From: an uncultured bacterium
GTDB lineage: Bacteria; Pseudomonadota; Alphaproteobacteria; Sphingomonadales; Sphingomonadaceae
DNA length: 64,000 bases
Reading direction: 5' to 3'
Assembly (NCBI GenBank): GCA_903884945.1
Contig: CAISGR010000311.1
Span: 1 to 64,000, forward strand
Shown: piece after piece, positions 26,656-34,903 of the stretch
Numbering within the stretch: position 1 is the first letter of the stretch
Layout: every line of letters starts with the position of its first letter
The notes under the pieces: generated by a model
The model's database searches: none
Told to the model about the DNA's origin: nothing
Seen by the model: the letters and a program-made list of their open reading frames with translations, nothing else
Translations under genes and position numbers: made by a program

Positions 26656-27447
26656 ATGGACCTCGACCTGCAAGACAAGACCGCGCTGGTCACCGGCGCG
26701 ACCGCCGGCATCGGCCTCGAAATCGCCCGTACCCTCTCCCGCGAGGGCGCCGCCGTCACGATCAGCGGCCGCTCACAGGATAAGCTGGACGCCGCAATCG
26801 CGGAGATCGCCGCTTCGGGCGGCGCGCCGGTGGCGGGCGTCCTCGCCGACGTCGCGACCGCGGACGGCGTGGCCGCCCTGACGGCCGCGCTCCCGCGCGT
26901 CGACATCCTCGTCAACAATCTCGGCATCTATGAGAGCAAGGCGTTCGGCGACATCGCCGATGCCGACTGGAGCCACATCTTCGAGGTGAACGTGATGAGC
27001 GGCGTGCGCCTGTCGCGCGCCTATCTTCCGGCCATGCTCGGGAAGAACTGGGGGCGGATCATCTTCATCTCCAGCGAATCCGCGATCGCCGTACCCGAGG
27101 ACATGATCCACTATGCCACGACCAAGACGGCGCAGCTTTCGATCGCGCGCGGCCTCTCCCAGTTGACGCGCGGCACCAGGGTAACGGTCAATTCGGTGTT
27201 GCCCGGCCCCACGCAATCTGAAGGGATCGAAGCGTTCCTGCGCAGCCAGGCGAGCGATCCGGGCGCGCCGATCGCGCAGATCGAGGCCGAGTTCTTCGCG
27301 ACCGCCCGTGCCTCCTCGCTGCTCCAGCGCCTGATCGACGCGAAGGAAATCGCCAGCCTGGTCGCCTATGTCGCCAGCCCGCTGTCCTCTGCGACCAATG
27401 GGGCCGCGCTTCGCGCCGAGGGCGGCCTGCTCAACAGCATCGCCTGA
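26656..27447 (+). CDS. SDR-family oxidoreductase
   Basis: The 263-residue protein has classical short-chain dehydrogenase features: TGATAGIGLEIA, SGRSQDK (arginine favouring NADP), NNLGIYE, catalytic serine in FISSESA and YATTKTAQL, and a long C-terminal insertion before the end. It resembles the SDRs annotated as 3-oxoacyl-ACP-reductase-like, but the substrate is open. GGAG lies upstream of the ATG at 26656. The C-terminus is followed by a GC-rich palindrome and then an ABC-F gene. Confidence 0.9.
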   Translation: MDLDLQDKTALVTGATAGIGLEIARTLSREGAAVTISGRSQDKLDAAIAEIAASGGAPVAGVLADVATADGVAALTAALPRVDILVNNLGIYESKAFGDIADADWSHIFEVNVMSGVRLSRAYLPAMLGKNWGRIIFISSESAIAVPEDMIHYATTKTAQLSIARGLSQLTRGTRVTVNSVLPGPTQSEGIEAFLRSQASDPGAPIAQIEAEFFATARASSLLQRLIDAKEIASLVAYVASPLSSATNGAALRAEGGLLNSIA

Positions 27448-27456
27448 TTCCTCCGC

Positions 27457-27480
27457 TCCCCTCCCGCTTGCGGGAGGGGA
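27457..27480. repeat. CTCCC palindrome between SDR and ABC-F genes
   Basis: Perfect 11-base arms TCCCCTCCCGC / GCGGGAGGGGA with only TT between them, located 9 bases after the SDR stop. The CTCCC...GGGAG pattern recurs in the window (553-578) and resembles dispersed REP-like palindromes. It could also end the SDR transcript. Confidence 0.55.
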
Positions 27481-27538
27481 TCAGAGAGGAACAAGACGCC
27501 CCTTGGGGTTTGCTGCGCTGCATGATAATGGCGCCCCC

Positions 27539-29416
27539 ATGCTGAATATCAACGGTATCACGGTGCGCCTCGGCGGGCGCACGATCCTCGACCGCGCGAC
27601 GGCCACGCTGCCGCCGAAGAGCCGCGTCGGCCTGATCGGCCGCAACGGCGCCGGCAAGTCGACCCTGATGAAGGTCATGATCGGCCAGCTCGAACCCGAT
27701 GACGGCGAGATCGAGATGCCGCGCAAGACGCGCATCGGCTATATCGCGCAGGAAGCCCCGAACGGCACGACCACCCCGATCGAAGCGGTGCTCGCCGCCG
27801 ATACTGAGCGCGCCGCGCTGCTGGCCGAGGCGGAGACCTGCCATGATCCCGACCGGGTCGGCGAGCTCCACGACCGGCTGATCGCGATCGACGCCTATAC
27901 CGCCGAGGCGCGCGCCGCGCGCATCCTGGTCGGGCTCGGCTTCGACGAGGAAATGCAGGGTCGTCCGCTGGACAGCTATTCGGGCGGCTGGAAGATGCGC
28001 GTCGCGCTCGCCGCTCTGCTCTTCTCCGAGCCGGACCTGCTGCTGCTCGACGAGCCGTCGAACCATCTCGATCTCGAAGCGACCCTGTGGCTCGAGAATT
28101 TCCTGAAGAACTATCCGGCGATGATGGTCGTGATCAGCCATGAGCGCGACCTGCTCAACAATGTCGTCGACACCATTCTCCATCTCGAGGGCGGCAAGAC
28201 GGTGATGTACACCGGCGGCTATGACAGCTTCGAGCAGCAGCGTGCCGAGCGCGCGGCGCAGCTCGCCGCCGCCAAGGCCAGCCAGGATGCGCAGCGCGCC
28301 AAGCTGCAGGATTATATCGCGCGCAACAGCGCGCGCGCGTCTACGGCGAAACAGGCCCAGTCGCGCGCCAAGATGCTCGCCAAGATGCAGCCGATCGCGG
28401 CCATGGCCGACGACCCGACCCTGTCGTTCGATTTCCCCAGCCCGGAGGAACTGCGTCCGCCGCTCGTCACGCTCGACATGGCGGCGGTCGGCTATACCGA
28501 GGGCAAGCCGATCCTCCGTCGCCTCAACCTGCGGCTCGATCCGGACGACCGCGTCGCGCTGCTCGGCCGCAACGGCAACGGCAAGACGACGCTCGCGCGC
28601 CTGCTCGCTGCCCAGCTGACCCCGATGGAAGGCGAGATGACCGCATCGGGCAAGATGCGGGTCGGCTATTTCACCCAGTATCAGGTCGAGGAACTCGACA
28701 CCGACGATACCCCGCTCGAGCATATGACCCGGATGATGACGGGCGCCTCGCCCGCCGCCGTCCGCGCGCAGCTCGGCCGGTTCGGCTTTTCGGGGCAGAA
28801 GGCGACGACCAAGGTCGGCAAGCTGTCGGGCGGCGAGCGCGCCCGCCTCGCGCTGGCGCTGATCACGCGTGACGCGCCGCACATGCTGATCCTCGACGAG
28901 CCGACCAACCATCTCGACGTCGATGCGCGCGAGGCACTGGTCCAGGCGCTCAACGCCTATGAGGGGGCCGTCGTGATCGTCAGCCATGATCGCCACATGA
29001 TCGAGCTCACTGCCGACCGGCTGGTGCTGGTCGATGGCGGCGTCGCCAACGAATATAATGGCAGCATGGAGGATTATATCGCCTTCGTGCTTTCCGGCGA
29101 CGGCACGTCGGGCGGCGGCGCGGGCAAGGGCAAGTCCAACAAGAAGGAAGAGCGCCGCGCGGCGGCGGAAGCGCGCGAGAAGAGCGTCGCGCTGCGCAAG
29201 CGCGCGCACGAGGCCGAGGCGATGGTGGCGAAGCTCACCACCCAGCGCAGCGCGATCGACCGGGCGATGTTCGATCCGTCGACGGCCGAACCGTGGCTCG
29301 CCAAGCTTGGCATGAGCGACCTGATGAAGCGTCGGGCCGAGGTCGAGGCGAAACTCGAAGTCGCCGAGGCAGCCTGGCTGCAGGTCAGTGAGGAACTCGA
29401 CACGGTCGACGCCTGA
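27539..29416 (+). CDS. ABC-F family ATPase (Uup/YheS-like)
   Basis: The 625-residue soluble protein contains two ABC ATPase domains and no membrane helices. Domain 1 has GRNGAGKST (about 34-42), YSGGWKMR and LLLLDEPSNHLD. Domain 2 has GRNGNGKTT, LSGGERARLAL and LILDEPTNHLD. The domains are joined by a charged linker (the P-site tRNA interaction motif region), and a C-terminal coiled coil (about 550-620) completes the protein. ABC-F proteins act on ribosomes to resolve stalls or protect against antibiotics; this one fits the housekeeping Uup/YheS group. The ribosome site is weak. Confidence 0.93.
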   Translation: MLNINGITVRLGGRTILDRATATLPPKSRVGLIGRNGAGKSTLMKVMIGQLEPDDGEIEMPRKTRIGYIAQEAPNGTTTPIEAVLAADTERAALLAEAETCHDPDRVGELHDRLIAIDAYTAEARAARILVGLGFDEEMQGRPLDSYSGGWKMRVALAALLFSEPDLLLLDEPSNHLDLEATLWLENFLKNYPAMMVVISHERDLLNNVVDTILHLEGGKTVMYTGGYDSFEQQRAERAAQLAAAKASQDAQRAKLQDYIARNSARASTAKQAQSRAKMLAKMQPIAAMADDPTLSFDFPSPEELRPPLVTLDMAAVGYTEGKPILRRLNLRLDPDDRVALLGRNGNGKTTLARLLAAQLTPMEGEMTASGKMRVGYFTQYQVEELDTDDTPLEHMTRMMTGASPAAVRAQLGRFGFSGQKATTKVGKLSGGERARLALALITRDAPHMLILDEPTNHLDVDAREALVQALNAYEGAVVIVSHDRHMIELTADRLVLVDGGVANEYNGSMEDYIAFVLSGDGTSGGGAGKGKSNKKEERRAAAEAREKSVALRKRAHEAEAMVAKLTTQRSAIDRAMFDPSTAEPWLAKLGMSDLMKRRAEVEAKLEVAEAAWLQVSEELDTVDA

Positions 29417-29460
29417 GACGCGTCGGCCTCAGCGAGGCAGGTGCGGCGGCGATGCCGAAA

Positions 29461-29775
29461 TCAGGGTAAGGCGCGGCGCAGCGGCGGCGCCTCGTCCTCG
29501 TCCGGCTCGGCATAGGATTCGAGATCCGGCGCGCCGGGCGCGATCATCGCCTGCTTGCCGAGCAGGTTGATCGCAATCGGCGCGTCACCGAACCGGTCGC
29601 GATGGTTGCGTATTTCCGCGAAACAAGCCGCAAGCGATTCATGTTGCGTGCCCTGCGCCACCGCGAAGCCGCGCTCGTTGAGCTTGCTCCAACTCCATCT
29701 CGTCGACGCGACGCGCGCCAGGGGCGCGGCGGCATGCACGTAGACCTCATAACGATGGTGACGAACGTCGGGCAT
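29461..29775 (-). CDS. Hypothetical protein, possible DUF1508-like fold
   Basis: The 104-residue protein reads as real coding sequence in its centre (RWSWSKLNERGFAVAQGTQ, SLAACFAEIRNHRDRFGDAP) and has an acidic C-terminus. The strand-turn-strand pattern WSWSKL..GFAVAQG followed by a helix faintly resembles YegP-type DUF1508 domains, but I would not assign it without a search. No good ribosome site precedes the ATG at 29775, so the start is uncertain. It is convergent with the ABC-F gene and downstream of an AT-rich segment next to tRNA-Leu. Confidence 0.5.
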   Translation of the reverse strand: MPDVRHHRYEVYVHAAAPLARVASTRWSWSKLNERGFAVAQGTQHESLAACFAEIRNHRDRFGDAPIAINLLGKQAMIAPGAPDLESYAEPDEDEAPPLRRALP

Positions 29776-29990
29776 GCAATAGTAAACATCTCATCAGGAT
29801 CGTTGTTCCATTATGGCATAACTCTAATACCTTTGTTCATGATTCAGCAACGTATTTTACGACACAGATGTTGCTTAACGGAATTTAATCATTGAACTTG
29901 CCGGCAACAATCCACTCGGCCTGTTATCGTGTCGCAGTGTCGGGATAGGCGCGAACTGGCGCGGCTACTTCAATCAATATTGGAAATTGA
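29776..29990. other. AT-rich non-coding segment adjoining the 3' end of tRNA-Leu
   Basis: The 215 bases between the hypothetical gene and the tRNA are visibly richer in A and T than their surroundings, most strongly at about 29790-29900. No convincing coding frame is seen. Because tRNA 3' ends are common integration sites, the segment may be a scar of an element, but no integrase, direct repeat of the tRNA end or IS was found. Confidence 0.45.
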
Positions 29991-30075
29991 TGGTGCGGGC
30001 GGTCGGGCTCGAACCGACACTCCTTGCGGAACCGGATTTTGAGTCCGGCGCGTCTACCAGTTTCACCACGCCCGC
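29991..30075 (-). tRNA. tRNA-Leu (anticodon CAA)
   Basis: Read on the minus strand, the 85-base gene has a 7-bp acceptor stem (GCGGGCG/CGCCCGC), a D arm, an anticodon stem CCGGA/TCCGG with loop CTCAAAA (anticodon CAA, reading UUG) and a long variable arm typical of class II leucine tRNAs. It ends with a T arm containing GGTTCGAGCCC and an encoded ACCA end (29991-29994). All parts are consistent, so the call is firm. Confidence 0.97.
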
Positions 30076-30790
30076 ATGCCCGTCGGCGTCAAGGCGCTGA
30101 CCGGCGGAGCGCCGGGCTATATGCGAGGCTCTGGCGGATTTCCAGCGCGGAATCGGATCTCTTCATCACCAGCGCGCAGGGCGCCTCGGGGCGAACAGGG
30201 CCACCCGAAGCCGCGGCCACCATCCCAGTCGCTGGCATGTGCCCGTCGGTGAGTATCCCAGGCCCGTGTCACGAACACTGTCGCTCGGCGCGGCGCCCCA
30301 CAGGCTGCGAATAAGCATGACGGGGAGAATGACGGCGCGCGCATGCACCGCGTTGAACGAACTTTGCGGATGGATTGATTTACCGCTGTTCCAGCGCTTC
30401 GCGACATCGGCGAACCGCGCGAATTGGCCCGGCAAAGGGCGTATTGCGCGCGGCAACATGTTGGCGTCGCAATGCTTCCGCGGGAAGAAAGGATTTCCCC
30501 GGCCGCCTCGTCCTTGCAGGCCGCATTACGGAGACCTTTAACCTGAGATGACCAAACGCGGCGCGCCGTGCCAAGCAGCGGCAAAGTCTCTTTCGACCGC
30601 GATTGTCGGGATATGGTTGCTGCAGGGCTTCTTGTCTCGCCGGTCCGACCGCGCTTGCATGAATGACAAATAGTTCATTTTCCGTCTTTCGGGCTTTTTT
30701 TCCACCGCTACACTGCGACAATTGCCCTGCATGCTGTTGACGGCACCAACAATCCCGCTAAGGAGCGATACATCCATTCCGGAGGAACTA
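30076..30790. other. Gene-free stretch between tRNA-Leu and mucR
   Basis: No frame in these 715 bases has a plausible protein composition: frames on both strands give Arg/Cys/Pro-rich shadow peptides without ribosome sites. The right end (about 30540-30790) is less GC-rich, contains a poly-T tract near 30705 and must hold the mucR promoter. A single GCGACA is at 30715-30720. The left 450 bases hold nothing I can name and could contain a small RNA. Confidence 0.6.
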
Positions 30791-31297
30791 ATGGCCGACG
30801 ACACCCTTGACTTCAACGCGACTGAACTCGCGACCGAGCTGACGATTGCGTGGCTCGGCAATCCCAACAATCGCGTGTCCGCTGACGAAGTGCCGGCGTT
30901 CCTTCAGAAGATGCATGCGACGGTCAGCGCGCTGGCCGGGTCGGGCAGTGAAGAAGCCGAGCCCGCTGTTTCCACCGAGTATGTCCCGGCCGTGACCGTG
31001 CGCAAGTCGCTCGCGTCCAAGGACCACATCATCTCGCTGATCGACGGCAAGCCGTACAAGACGCTGCGCCGCCATCTTTCGGGCCACGGCCTCACGCCGG
31101 ACGAATATCGCGCCCGCTATGGCCTGAAGGCCGACTATCCGATGGTCGCTGCGACTTATTCGGAAGCGCGCCGCGCGATGGCGAAGAAGATCGGCCTCGG
31201 CCGCAAGCCTGGCGCCCGCAAGGCGGCTGCCCCCGCCGGGACCGATGCTGCTCCCGCCCCCAAGGCGCCGCGCGGCCGTCCGAAAAAGACTGTCTGA
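30791..31297 (+). CDS. mucR: MucR/Ros-family transcriptional regulator
   Basis: The 168-residue protein matches the MucR/Ros family of alphaproteobacterial DNA-binding regulators. The core DGKPYKTLRRHLSGHGLTPDEYRARYGL and DYPMVAATYSEARRAMAKKIGLGRK is diagnostic. The zinc-finger cysteines are missing: the position normally Cys in YIICLEDGK reads HIISLIDGK, as in zinc-independent homologues known from Mesorhizobium. A low-complexity Ala/Pro/Lys tail ends RGRPKKTV, an AT-hook-like motif. The start at 30791 follows GGAGGAA. A very strong terminator follows. Family members control exopolysaccharide, motility and cell-cycle genes. Confidence 0.93.
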   Translation: MADDTLDFNATELATELTIAWLGNPNNRVSADEVPAFLQKMHATVSALAGSGSEEAEPAVSTEYVPAVTVRKSLASKDHIISLIDGKPYKTLRRHLSGHGLTPDEYRARYGLKADYPMVAATYSEARRAMAKKIGLGRKPGARKAAAPAGTDAAPAPKAPRGRPKKTV

Positions 31298-31326
31298 CAC
31301 GCCCGGGTCCTTGACCCGATCGTAGC

Positions 31327-31370
31327 AAGCAAGACCCGGGAAGGCCGAGCGGCCTTCCCGGGTCTTGCTT
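31327..31370 (+). terminator. Strong intrinsic terminator after mucR
   Basis: A perfect 21-bp inverted repeat (arms 31327-31347 and 31350-31370) with only AG at the centre begins 30 bases after the mucR stop. The right arm ends CTTGCTT, followed by TGTG. It is the longest perfect stem in the window. Confidence 0.85.
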
Positions 31371-31426
31371 TGTGCGTCGGACAGGAAGTCGGTGAAATCG
31401 CCCCCGCGACGCGCCGGAGGATATTC

Positions 31427-31966
31427 TTATTCGAACGTCCTGGTCAGGTCTTCGTTGGAATCATCCAGCGGGTCCGGACCATAATCATTCGTGCCCACGG
31501 TTCCCGGCATGCAAAACCAGACAAGCAGCACGATCGCCCCAATAAGGCCGGCCACCATCGCGAGCATGGAGAGAACGAGCAGGCCCGACACTCCGCCGCC
31601 GCCCGCAGTGAGCGTGAACAAGATCGCGAAGCCGACCGCATAGGGAGCAAGCGGGACCAGCAGCCACCAGCCGCTGCGATTGACGTCGTGCAGGCGCCGC
31701 ACCGACACCGCGAGACCGGGAATGAGCACGGCGAGGCTGAAGATATTGGCCAGCCACCCGCCGGACACGCCCGCGCCATAGCTGTATCCGCCTGGTACCG
31801 CGCCCGGCCCCACCTGCGTCCGGCCACCGAGGCCGAGGATCGAGTCGAGCACGCTGAGCACGATCGTCGCGATAATGACGAACAGCATCCACATCCAATA
31901 TTCCATCCGCCGCGAGCGGCCGCTGAACTGGGCGTACCGCTTCAGCGGCAAAATCATCCATTCCAT
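31427..31966 (-). CDS. DUF805 membrane protein
   Basis: The 179-residue protein shows the DUF805 signature: PLKRYAQFSGRSRRMEYWMW at the N-terminus, RRLHDVNRSGWWLL in the middle and GTNDYGPDP near the end. Four hydrophobic segments are visible (about 26-44, 73-90, 102-122 and 128-152). DUF805 proteins are inner-membrane proteins of unknown function. A GAGGGAAGC site precedes the ATG at 31966. It is convergent with mucR and downstream of the sulfatase gene on the same strand (127-base gap). Confidence 0.9.
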   Translation of the reverse strand: MEWMILPLKRYAQFSGRSRRMEYWMWMLFVIIATIVLSVLDSILGLGGRTQVGPGAVPGGYSYGAGVSGGWLANIFSLAVLIPGLAVSVRRLHDVNRSGWWLLVPLAPYAVGFAILFTLTAGGGGVSGLLVLSMLAMVAGLIGAIVLLVWFCMPGTVGTNDYGPDPLDDSNEDLTRTFE

Positions 31967-32093
31967 GATAGCTTCCCTCTTCTCCGCGTCGCTTTCGGCG
32001 CCGATGGAAGCTGACGTAAAAGGCGCGCCAGAGCAATCTCTTGACTATCGCGCAGTGCGGGGCGTCCGGTCACCGACCGCAACTTGACCCGGA

Positions 32094-34190
32094 CTACAGG
32101 TCGCGCCTTTCAAGTTTCCGGAGCAGCGCGGCCAGGTGATCGGCCACTTCCTGGATCTTCGCGGCATGGGGAAGCGCGGCCCGCGCGGTGGGGGGCGTCG
32201 TAGCGACCTCGACGAGATTGATCGCCTCGTTCGGATCGTTCTTCAGGTCGTACATCTCCCATTCCTGCGCCGCCCGGCCCGACGGGTCGAAATAGCGCGC
32301 CAGCTTGTAGTCCATGGTGCGTACCGCCCGGACATGGTTGGGCTGCTTCACTGATCCGTGCTTCAGGTCAGCGACCGGCCCCTTGCCATGCGTCCCGTGG
32401 ATGACCGACTCGACTATCTCCTGATAGACGGCGAACTCCTGGTAGGAGCGCTTTTCGGTCGCCGTCCGCGCTGGCGGGAGCGGCGCGGTGATCTCGTCGT
32501 CGGTGATGAACAGCACGCCCTCGCGGATCTCGCCGTCGGGCTCGACGATTGGAATCTCCACCGGCGCGCCATTGACCGCGCTTTCGATCAGCGCGGACAG
32601 GTCGACTCCCGGCAACCGTGGCACCGGGCGGGTCTGGGCCAGTTGCTGGGCGATCTCCTGCATCTCGGTCGCGCTCACCCCGGCGAGGCCGAGCACGGTC
32701 GGCAGGATATCGATATGGCTGGTCAGCGCATCGATCTGGGCCGGCTCGGGCGCAACGATCCCGGCCTGGGCCGATCCGCTGTCGCCGCCCGGAAACTGCA
32801 CCACCACCGGCACGTGCAGCGCCTCCTGATAGGCGGCGTGCCATTTCTCGATCATCATGCCGTGCGCGGCGCCATATTCGCCATGGTCCGCCAGGAAGAT
32901 GACGATGGTGTTGTCGGCCTGGCCCGATTCCTCGAGCGCCTCGAGCACGGCGTTGATCTGCACATCGACGGCGGCATGGAGCCAGGCATAGAGCTGGAGG
33001 AACTGCAGGCAGTTCTGGTCGGGCCCGGGATCGCCGGCGAGCTGGAAGGGGATGCAGCTGCGCAGCGAAAAGGCGACCGCGGCGGCCATCGCGTTATCGC
33101 CGGTCGGCTGCAGCCCGTTCGCCTCGGCACCACCGACCAGCCCGGCAACGACGTTGAACCCGCCCTTGGAGGCGAGCGCGAGCCCCACCTTGTAGGCGGC
33201 CTCGTGCTGGCAACTCGGCTTGTCCTCGAGCGACTCGTTCTGGGTCGGCGACGGATTGGCGCAATCCTGCGGGAAATCGTCCGGATTGAGCGGAATCTGG
33301 GCGGTGCCGGCCGCCGGGGGCAGCGTCTCCTCGCCCACCAGGGGCACGGTCAGCGGCCCGAAGATCGATTGCATGCCGCTGCGGGTGTCGGGATCGGGCA
33401 GCGCCTGCGCGATCACCCCGGGATAGGTCGCGATGTCGTGCGGATTGGCGAAGGACGCGACCGCGAACCAGGGCGGGATATCGGCGATGTCCGGCCCCGT
33501 CGAGGCCGGGTCCTGCGCCAGCATCGAGGCATAGGCACGGTTGTAGTTGGCGGCGAGACCCTGGCGGCGGATGAAGTTGCTCGCGCTGCCGGCGAATTCG
33601 GCATCGCGGTAGATGCCGAGATTATTGGCCTGGGCGCCGTGCGGCTCGGGATAGGATTCCTCCCAGTCGTCGAAACCATAGCGTTTGAGCGAATGCTCGG
33701 GCGGGTTGGAGACGTGCCACTTGCCGAAATAATGGGTGGAATAGCCCGCGGCGCGCATCCAGGTGCCGAGCGTCGGAATGCCGTCCGCCGCGAGCCAGGG
33801 AAAGTTCGGGGAATCGCCGTTCTTGAACAGCCCGTCGGTCTGGGTCACCCCGGTCTTGGTCCCGTACTGCCCGGTATAGATCACCGCGCGGCTGGGGGTG
33901 CAGGCGCTTGCCGCGATCGTGTGGTTGCGCAGCACCGCCGCGTTCTTGCGCAGCCGCAACAGGCCGGGGAAGAATTTCGCATAGGGATTGTCCTCGCGGA
34001 TCTCGCCCTGGAAGCCGAGAATCTCCTTCAGGCGCTCGTCGAAACCGCCCTCGGCGCCATAGGAAAAGCGCGGGAAGCGATATTGATCGCAGGTGATCAG
34101 CAGGATGTTGGGCCGGGGCGGCGGTGCCGGGGTCGGGGTTGGCGTTCCGCCTGTGCCGTGGGTGGTGCCGTTGCTGCGCTCGCCTGCCAT
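32094..34190 (-). CDS. Type I sulfatase-like hydrolase
   Basis: The 698-residue protein belongs to the alkaline phosphatase/sulfatase superfamily. It has the metal-binding N-terminal segment PNILLITCDQYR, the formylglycine motif CTPSR with C97 as the modified residue, FGKWHV, and the second metal site LADHGEYG. It would hydrolyse a sulfate (or phosphonate) ester after C97 is converted to formylglycine; no maturase gene is in the window. No signal peptide is seen: the N-terminus is a Gly/Thr/Pro-rich stretch. ATG 34190 follows CGGGAG. A large insertion (about 260-390) makes it longer than typical sulfatases. Confidence 0.85.
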   Translation of the reverse strand: MAGERSNGTTHGTGGTPTPTPAPPPRPNILLITCDQYRFPRFSYGAEGGFDERLKEILGFQGEIREDNPYAKFFPGLLRLRKNAAVLRNHTIAASACTPSRAVIYTGQYGTKTGVTQTDGLFKNGDSPNFPWLAADGIPTLGTWMRAAGYSTHYFGKWHVSNPPEHSLKRYGFDDWEESYPEPHGAQANNLGIYRDAEFAGSASNFIRRQGLAANYNRAYASMLAQDPASTGPDIADIPPWFAVASFANPHDIATYPGVIAQALPDPDTRSGMQSIFGPLTVPLVGEETLPPAAGTAQIPLNPDDFPQDCANPSPTQNESLEDKPSCQHEAAYKVGLALASKGGFNVVAGLVGGAEANGLQPTGDNAMAAAVAFSLRSCIPFQLAGDPGPDQNCLQFLQLYAWLHAAVDVQINAVLEALEESGQADNTIVIFLADHGEYGAAHGMMIEKWHAAYQEALHVPVVVQFPGGDSGSAQAGIVAPEPAQIDALTSHIDILPTVLGLAGVSATEMQEIAQQLAQTRPVPRLPGVDLSALIESAVNGAPVEIPIVEPDGEIREGVLFITDDEITAPLPPARTATEKRSYQEFAVYQEIVESVIHGTHGKGPVADLKHGSVKQPNHVRAVRTMDYKLARYFDPSGRAAQEWEMYDLKNDPNEAINLVEVATTPPTARAALPHAAKIQEVADHLAALLRKLERRDL

Positions 34191-34404
34191 GTCCCGCTCC
34201 CGTTGCGTGGCGCCCGTGGCGCCCATCGGCACGCATCATGCCACGGGCGGGCGAGCGTGGATTCGGAGTCGGCACCGAAACGGTTATGACAATCGCGCCG
34301 GGCGATGGGGAAAGGCGCATCGCCCTTCCCCCGGCGTCTCGGCTGTCTTCACACCACCTGATCCTCCGGCGGCGCCGGGCAACCTGAACGAACCCACCCG
34401 GCCG

Positions 34405-34453
34405 GCGACAAATCGCGACACAATTCAGCGGCCTGCGGGACAATCCTGCGACA
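34405..34453 (+). promoter_or_regulatory. GCGACA repeat operator candidate upstream of the 34519 gene
   Basis: GCGACA is at 34405-34410 and 34415-34420 (4-base spacer) and again at 34448-34453, in the 328-base divergent gap between the sulfatase and the 34519 gene. The same spaced pair lies before the EF-hand gene (23533-23548), at a similar distance from the start codon (about 95 bases). A shared OmpR-type regulator is a reasonable inference. The rest of the gap shows nothing recognisable. Confidence 0.45.
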
Positions 34454-34518
34454 TGCGCGTTGCACTGTGCCCCTGACGCCGCAGCGGCGTCGAAAGATTT
34501 GAAACGGGAGTTATTGTC

Positions 34519-34860
34519 ATGCGCAAGCTACTTATCTCGATCGCGATGCTGTCGGCGACCGCCGCCGCAGTCCCCGCTTCCGCCCAGGCCTGGCGCATCC
34601 AGCCGGTCGTGCAGCGGCAGATCCAGAGCGACATCAACCAGCTGCAGAACCAGATCCAGCGCGCCCAGCAGCGCCGCACCATCTCCGCCCGCGAGGCAGT
34701 CGGCCTGCGGCGCGACGCGGTCAACGTGCAGCGCCTGTACAACGGCTATGTCCGCAACGGCCTGACGCGCGCCGAGGTCACGACGCTGCAGGCACAGGTG
34801 AACCGGGTCCATGCCCGGCTGCGGCTGGAGAAGCGCGACTGGGACGGCCGTCGCGGCTGA
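34519..34860 (+). CDS. Small secreted helical protein, function unknown
   Basis: The 113-residue protein has a clear signal peptide (MRKLLISIAMLSATAAAVPASAQA) and a mature part of about 90 residues rich in Gln, Arg and Asn that looks all-helical (VVQRQIQSDINQLQNQIQRA, REAVGLRRDAVNVQRLY). It probably forms coiled coils in the periplasm. No characterised family is recognised. The upstream GCGACA repeats suggest the same regulation as the EF-hand gene. A strong bidirectional hairpin follows the stop. Confidence 0.8.
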   Translation: MRKLLISIAMLSATAAAVPASAQAWRIQPVVQRQIQSDINQLQNQIQRAQQRRTISAREAVGLRRDAVNVQRLYNGYVRNGLTRAEVTTLQAQVNRVHARLRLEKRDWDGRRG

Positions 34861-34867
34861 GCTCTCC

Positions 34868-34894
34868 CCGGGGCGCCGCGCGCCGGCGCCCCGG
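34868..34894. terminator. Bidirectional terminator-like hairpin between convergent genes
   Basis: A perfect 11-bp stem (CCGGGGCGCCG and complement) with loop CGCGC lies between the stop of the 34519 gene and the stop of the DUF6607 gene (34904). Its symmetry and position suit termination from both sides. Confidence 0.6.
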
Positions 34895-34903
34895 ATACCG
34901 CGC

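Noticed and set aside
30117..30584. 155-codon minus-strand frame in the gap before mucR
   Set aside because: Composition (many Arg, Cys, Ser) and lack of a ribosome site point to a random frame.
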